A stretch of DNA of 14,226 bases from an uncultured Bacilli bacterium (GTDB lineage Bacteria > Bacillota_I > Bacilli_A > RF39 > UBA660), in NCBI GenBank assembly GCA_944363995.1, contig CALVVV010000033.1, forward strand, positions 1-14,226, written 5' to 3'. Positions 13,042 to 14,226 of this stretch are shown one piece after another. Made by a program: the position numbers and the translations under genes. The notes beneath the pieces are model-generated. The model had not been told where the DNA came from, did no database searches, and worked only from the letters and a program-made list of their open reading frames with translations. The number at the start of each line of letters is the position of its first letter. Positions within the stretch are counted from its first letter, which is position 1.

Positions 13042-13066
13042 AAAAGATGCTATTTTGCATCTTTTT
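13041..13066. terminator. Bidirectional terminator containing the prsA stop codon
   Basis: AAAAAGATGC (13041-13050) and GCATCTTTTT (13057-13066) pair in a perfect 10-bp stem around TATTTT. The M23 stop codon touches the left arm. The minus-strand gene's TAG lies at the edge of the loop, and its last codons lie in the right arm. Confidence 0.88.
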
Positions 13067-14039
13067 CATATTTTTTTAATAAAGCTTCGTAGTCATTTTT
13101 AATGGTATCATCATGAATTACCATGTTGTATTTTTCTCTTAATTTTCCCCAATAGATAATTGAAGCATTTGTTTTGCTTAATTTATCTTCAACTAAACTA
13201 TCTAAAATTGTCTCTTTAACTTCTTCAATAGTAGGTTTATATTTTTGGCTAACTTTGTAAATTACATGATATCCAAATTCTGTTTCAATTGGTTCAGTTG
13301 TAAATTTACCAACTTCTAAATCTTTAACTGCTTCCCAAAATTCTTCGGCTAAACCACTAGTATTATTAACATTTTCTAATATTCCACCTTCGCTTGCTGT
13401 TCCAGTATCATCAGATTGTAATTTAGCAATGCTACTTATATCTTCTTCAACATTTTCGCTACTTTCTAATTTTTTAATAATTTCAGTAGCTTCTTCTAAA
13501 GCTTTTTTCTTTTCTTCTTCTTTCTTAGTACTGTCAGTATCATCATCAACATCAGGAATAATTAATACATGTCTTATTGTTGCGTCACCATAAATATTAT
13601 TATCATAATAATCTTGAATTTCTTCTTCTGTAATGATATTTTCTTTTAAATATTTTTCTAAAACTAAACTTTGACGATAATTATTAGTTATATCTTCTAA
13701 TAAGTCTTCACCACTAGAATAACCACTACTAGCTAAAACTTCGTTCCAATTAGAACTATAATAAGCATACATGGTATTATATTCTGTTTGTGCTTTTTCT
13801 TTAGCTTCATCAGCTAATTCATCAGTAATTTCTTGGTCAGCTATATAATTACTAACAAGGTTTACTAAAGTACTCGTACCATAACTTTCTTTTAATTCAT
13901 CAAAAAATTCTTCAGCAGTAAATTGTTTACCATCTAATTCGACTACGACTTGTTTTCCATCTTGTAATTCAGGTACTTTACCACAACCTGTCATTAAAAG
14001 AGGAAAACATAATAAAAGTAATAAATATTTTTTCTTCAT
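13050..14039 (-). CDS. prsA: PrsA-like peptidyl-prolyl isomerase lipoprotein
   Basis: The 329-residue protein has a lipoprotein signal (MKKKYLLLLL..., lipobox MTGC with Cys19). It is anchored on the outer face of the membrane. An N-terminal helical chaperone-like region (about 30-150) is followed by a parvulin-type rotamase domain (about 153-263). Parvulin landmarks are RHVLI (156-160), SDDTGTASEGGIL (209-221), the EEFWEAVKDLEVG stretch and EFGYHVIY (254-261). A charged insertion (DVDDDTDSTKKEEEKKK) extends the first loop of the parvulin domain. PrsA proteins help secreted proteins fold after translocation, and the neighbouring M23 hydrolase could be a client. The gene converges on the hydrolase. 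Its own promoter lies upstream at 14077-14105. The family call is firm; the prsA symbol is by analogy. Confidence 0.88.
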   Translation of the reverse strand: MKKKYLLLLLCFPLLMTGCGKVPELQDGKQVVVELDGKQFTAEEFFDELKESYGTSTLVNLVSNYIADQEITDELADEAKEKAQTEYNTMYAYYSSNWNEVLASSGYSSGEDLLEDITNNYRQSLVLEKYLKENIITEEEIQDYYDNNIYGDATIRHVLIIPDVDDDTDSTKKEEEKKKALEEATEIIKKLESSENVEEDISSIAKLQSDDTGTASEGGILENVNNTSGLAEEFWEAVKDLEVGKFTTEPIETEFGYHVIYKVSQKYKPTIEEVKETILDSLVEDKLSKTNASIIYWGKLREKYNMVIHDDTIKNDYEALLKKYEKDAK

Positions 14040-14076
14040 AAATCATTAAATCCTTTCCTTTATTACATACAATCAC

Positions 14077-14105
14077 ATTATAACAAAAATAAAGAAAAAA
14101 AACAA
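14077..14105 (-). promoter_or_regulatory. prsA promoter
   Basis: On the minus strand TTGTTT (14105-14100), a 17-bp spacer and TATAAT (14082-14077) form the promoter. The expected leader is about 30 nt and holds the AAAGGAAAGGA ribosome site. Confidence 0.6.
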
Positions 14106-14124
14106 TATTTTTTCAATATCTATC

Positions 14125-14151
14125 ACAAAACTTTCAAAATTCCATACAATA
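14125..14151 (+). promoter_or_regulatory. Possible sigma-K/E promoter of the yjcZ-like gene
   Basis: AC (14125-14126), 16 bp and CATACAATA (14143-14151) fit the sigma K pattern AC-N16/17-CATANNNTA exactly, and the -10 also fits sigma E (CATACAAT). The ATG at 14183 follows after about 32 bp, with AGGAGG at 14168-14173. Confidence 0.55.
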
Positions 14152-14182
14152 ATGTGAAAAGACAAAAAGGAGGATGATTTAT

Positions 14183-14226
14183 ATGTGTTGTAACAATGGT
14201 ATATCTGGAGCTGCTATCGTTTTAGT
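14183..14226 (+). CDS. YjcZ-like sporulation protein, 5' end only
   Basis: Only 14 complete codons are inside the window, reading MCCNNGISGAAIVL. A Cys/Gly/Asn-rich start followed by a hydrophobic helix is the layout of the YjcZ family, very short sporulation-induced membrane peptides. The ribosome site AGGAGG (14168-14173) is consensus with 9-nt spacing. The upstream promoter-like sequence fits mother-cell sigma factors. With so few residues visible, the family call is tentative, and the gene could be another small Gly/Cys-rich peptide. Confidence 0.5.
   Translation, partial: MCCNNGISGAAIVL

Noticed and set aside
14066..14073. Second CATACAAT as another sporulation promoter
   Set aside because: It lies in the short leader between prsA's -10 and its start; no gene follows at a suitable distance on the plus strand before the better placed copy at 14143.
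1..14226. Mycoplasma-type code (TGA as Trp), suggested by the extreme AT content
   Set aside because: radC stops at TGA, and all proteins have full family length with Trp read from TGG only.

Overview
The window is a very AT-rich chromosomal segment (A+T far above G+C by eye, runs of A and T in every intergenic gap) with compact gene spacing, strong GGAGG/AGGTG ribosome binding sites, TTGACA/TATAAT-type promoters, lipoprotein signals and the standard genetic code (radC ends in TGA and the reading frames run full length without reading TGA as Trp). Protein content (RadC, ProS with its insertion domain, YtxG/YtxH-like pair, PrsA-like foldase, LemA plus DUF2207) points to a low-GC member of Bacillota, probably Bacilli in the broad sense such as an uncultured Erysipelotrichia- or RF39-like gut lineage; the lineage is inference. 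An SspI-type small acid-soluble spore protein, a YjcZ-like start and a Met/Pro-rich coat-like protein, two of them behind AC-N16-CATA promoter-like sequences, suggest that the organism makes spores or descends from spore formers.

Layout. 1-3085: two hairpins, then a Y-family DNA polymerase (dinB) and prolyl-tRNA synthetase (proS). 3138-4267: a membrane-anchored SPOR-like protein directly upstream of radC, reminiscent of the spoIIB-maf-radC neighbourhood of Bacillus. 4264-5233: a two-helix membrane protein with a NERD-like domain that appears to have lost its catalytic residues, then rpoZ (RNA polymerase omega). 5269-5461: a stand-alone small RNA gene with its own promoter, a C-rich hairpin, a branched domain and a terminator; I do not recognise its family. 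5463-8178: sspI (minus) divergent from lemA and a DUF2207 membrane protein, with a perfect terminator hairpin between the last two. 8206-9188: a coat-like small protein (minus) divergent from trmB. 9246-11205: a four-gene envelope operon (lipoprotein, acidic disordered protein, YtxG-like, YtxH-like).

11206-11781 is a scar: the C-terminal fragment of a tyrosine recombinase, repeats that look like the end of its element, and a copy of a short repeat also seen at the window start. It is followed by a coiled-coil M23 peptidoglycan hydrolase (11782-13041) whose promoter contains a conspicuous GC-rich palindrome. A PrsA-like foldase lipoprotein (minus, 13050-14039) converges on it, and a YjcZ-like sporulation gene begins at 14183 and runs off the window.

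The least explained elements are the small RNA at 5305-5461, the palindromic operator at 11729-11743, the degenerate NERD membrane protein and the acidic protein at 9847-10521.
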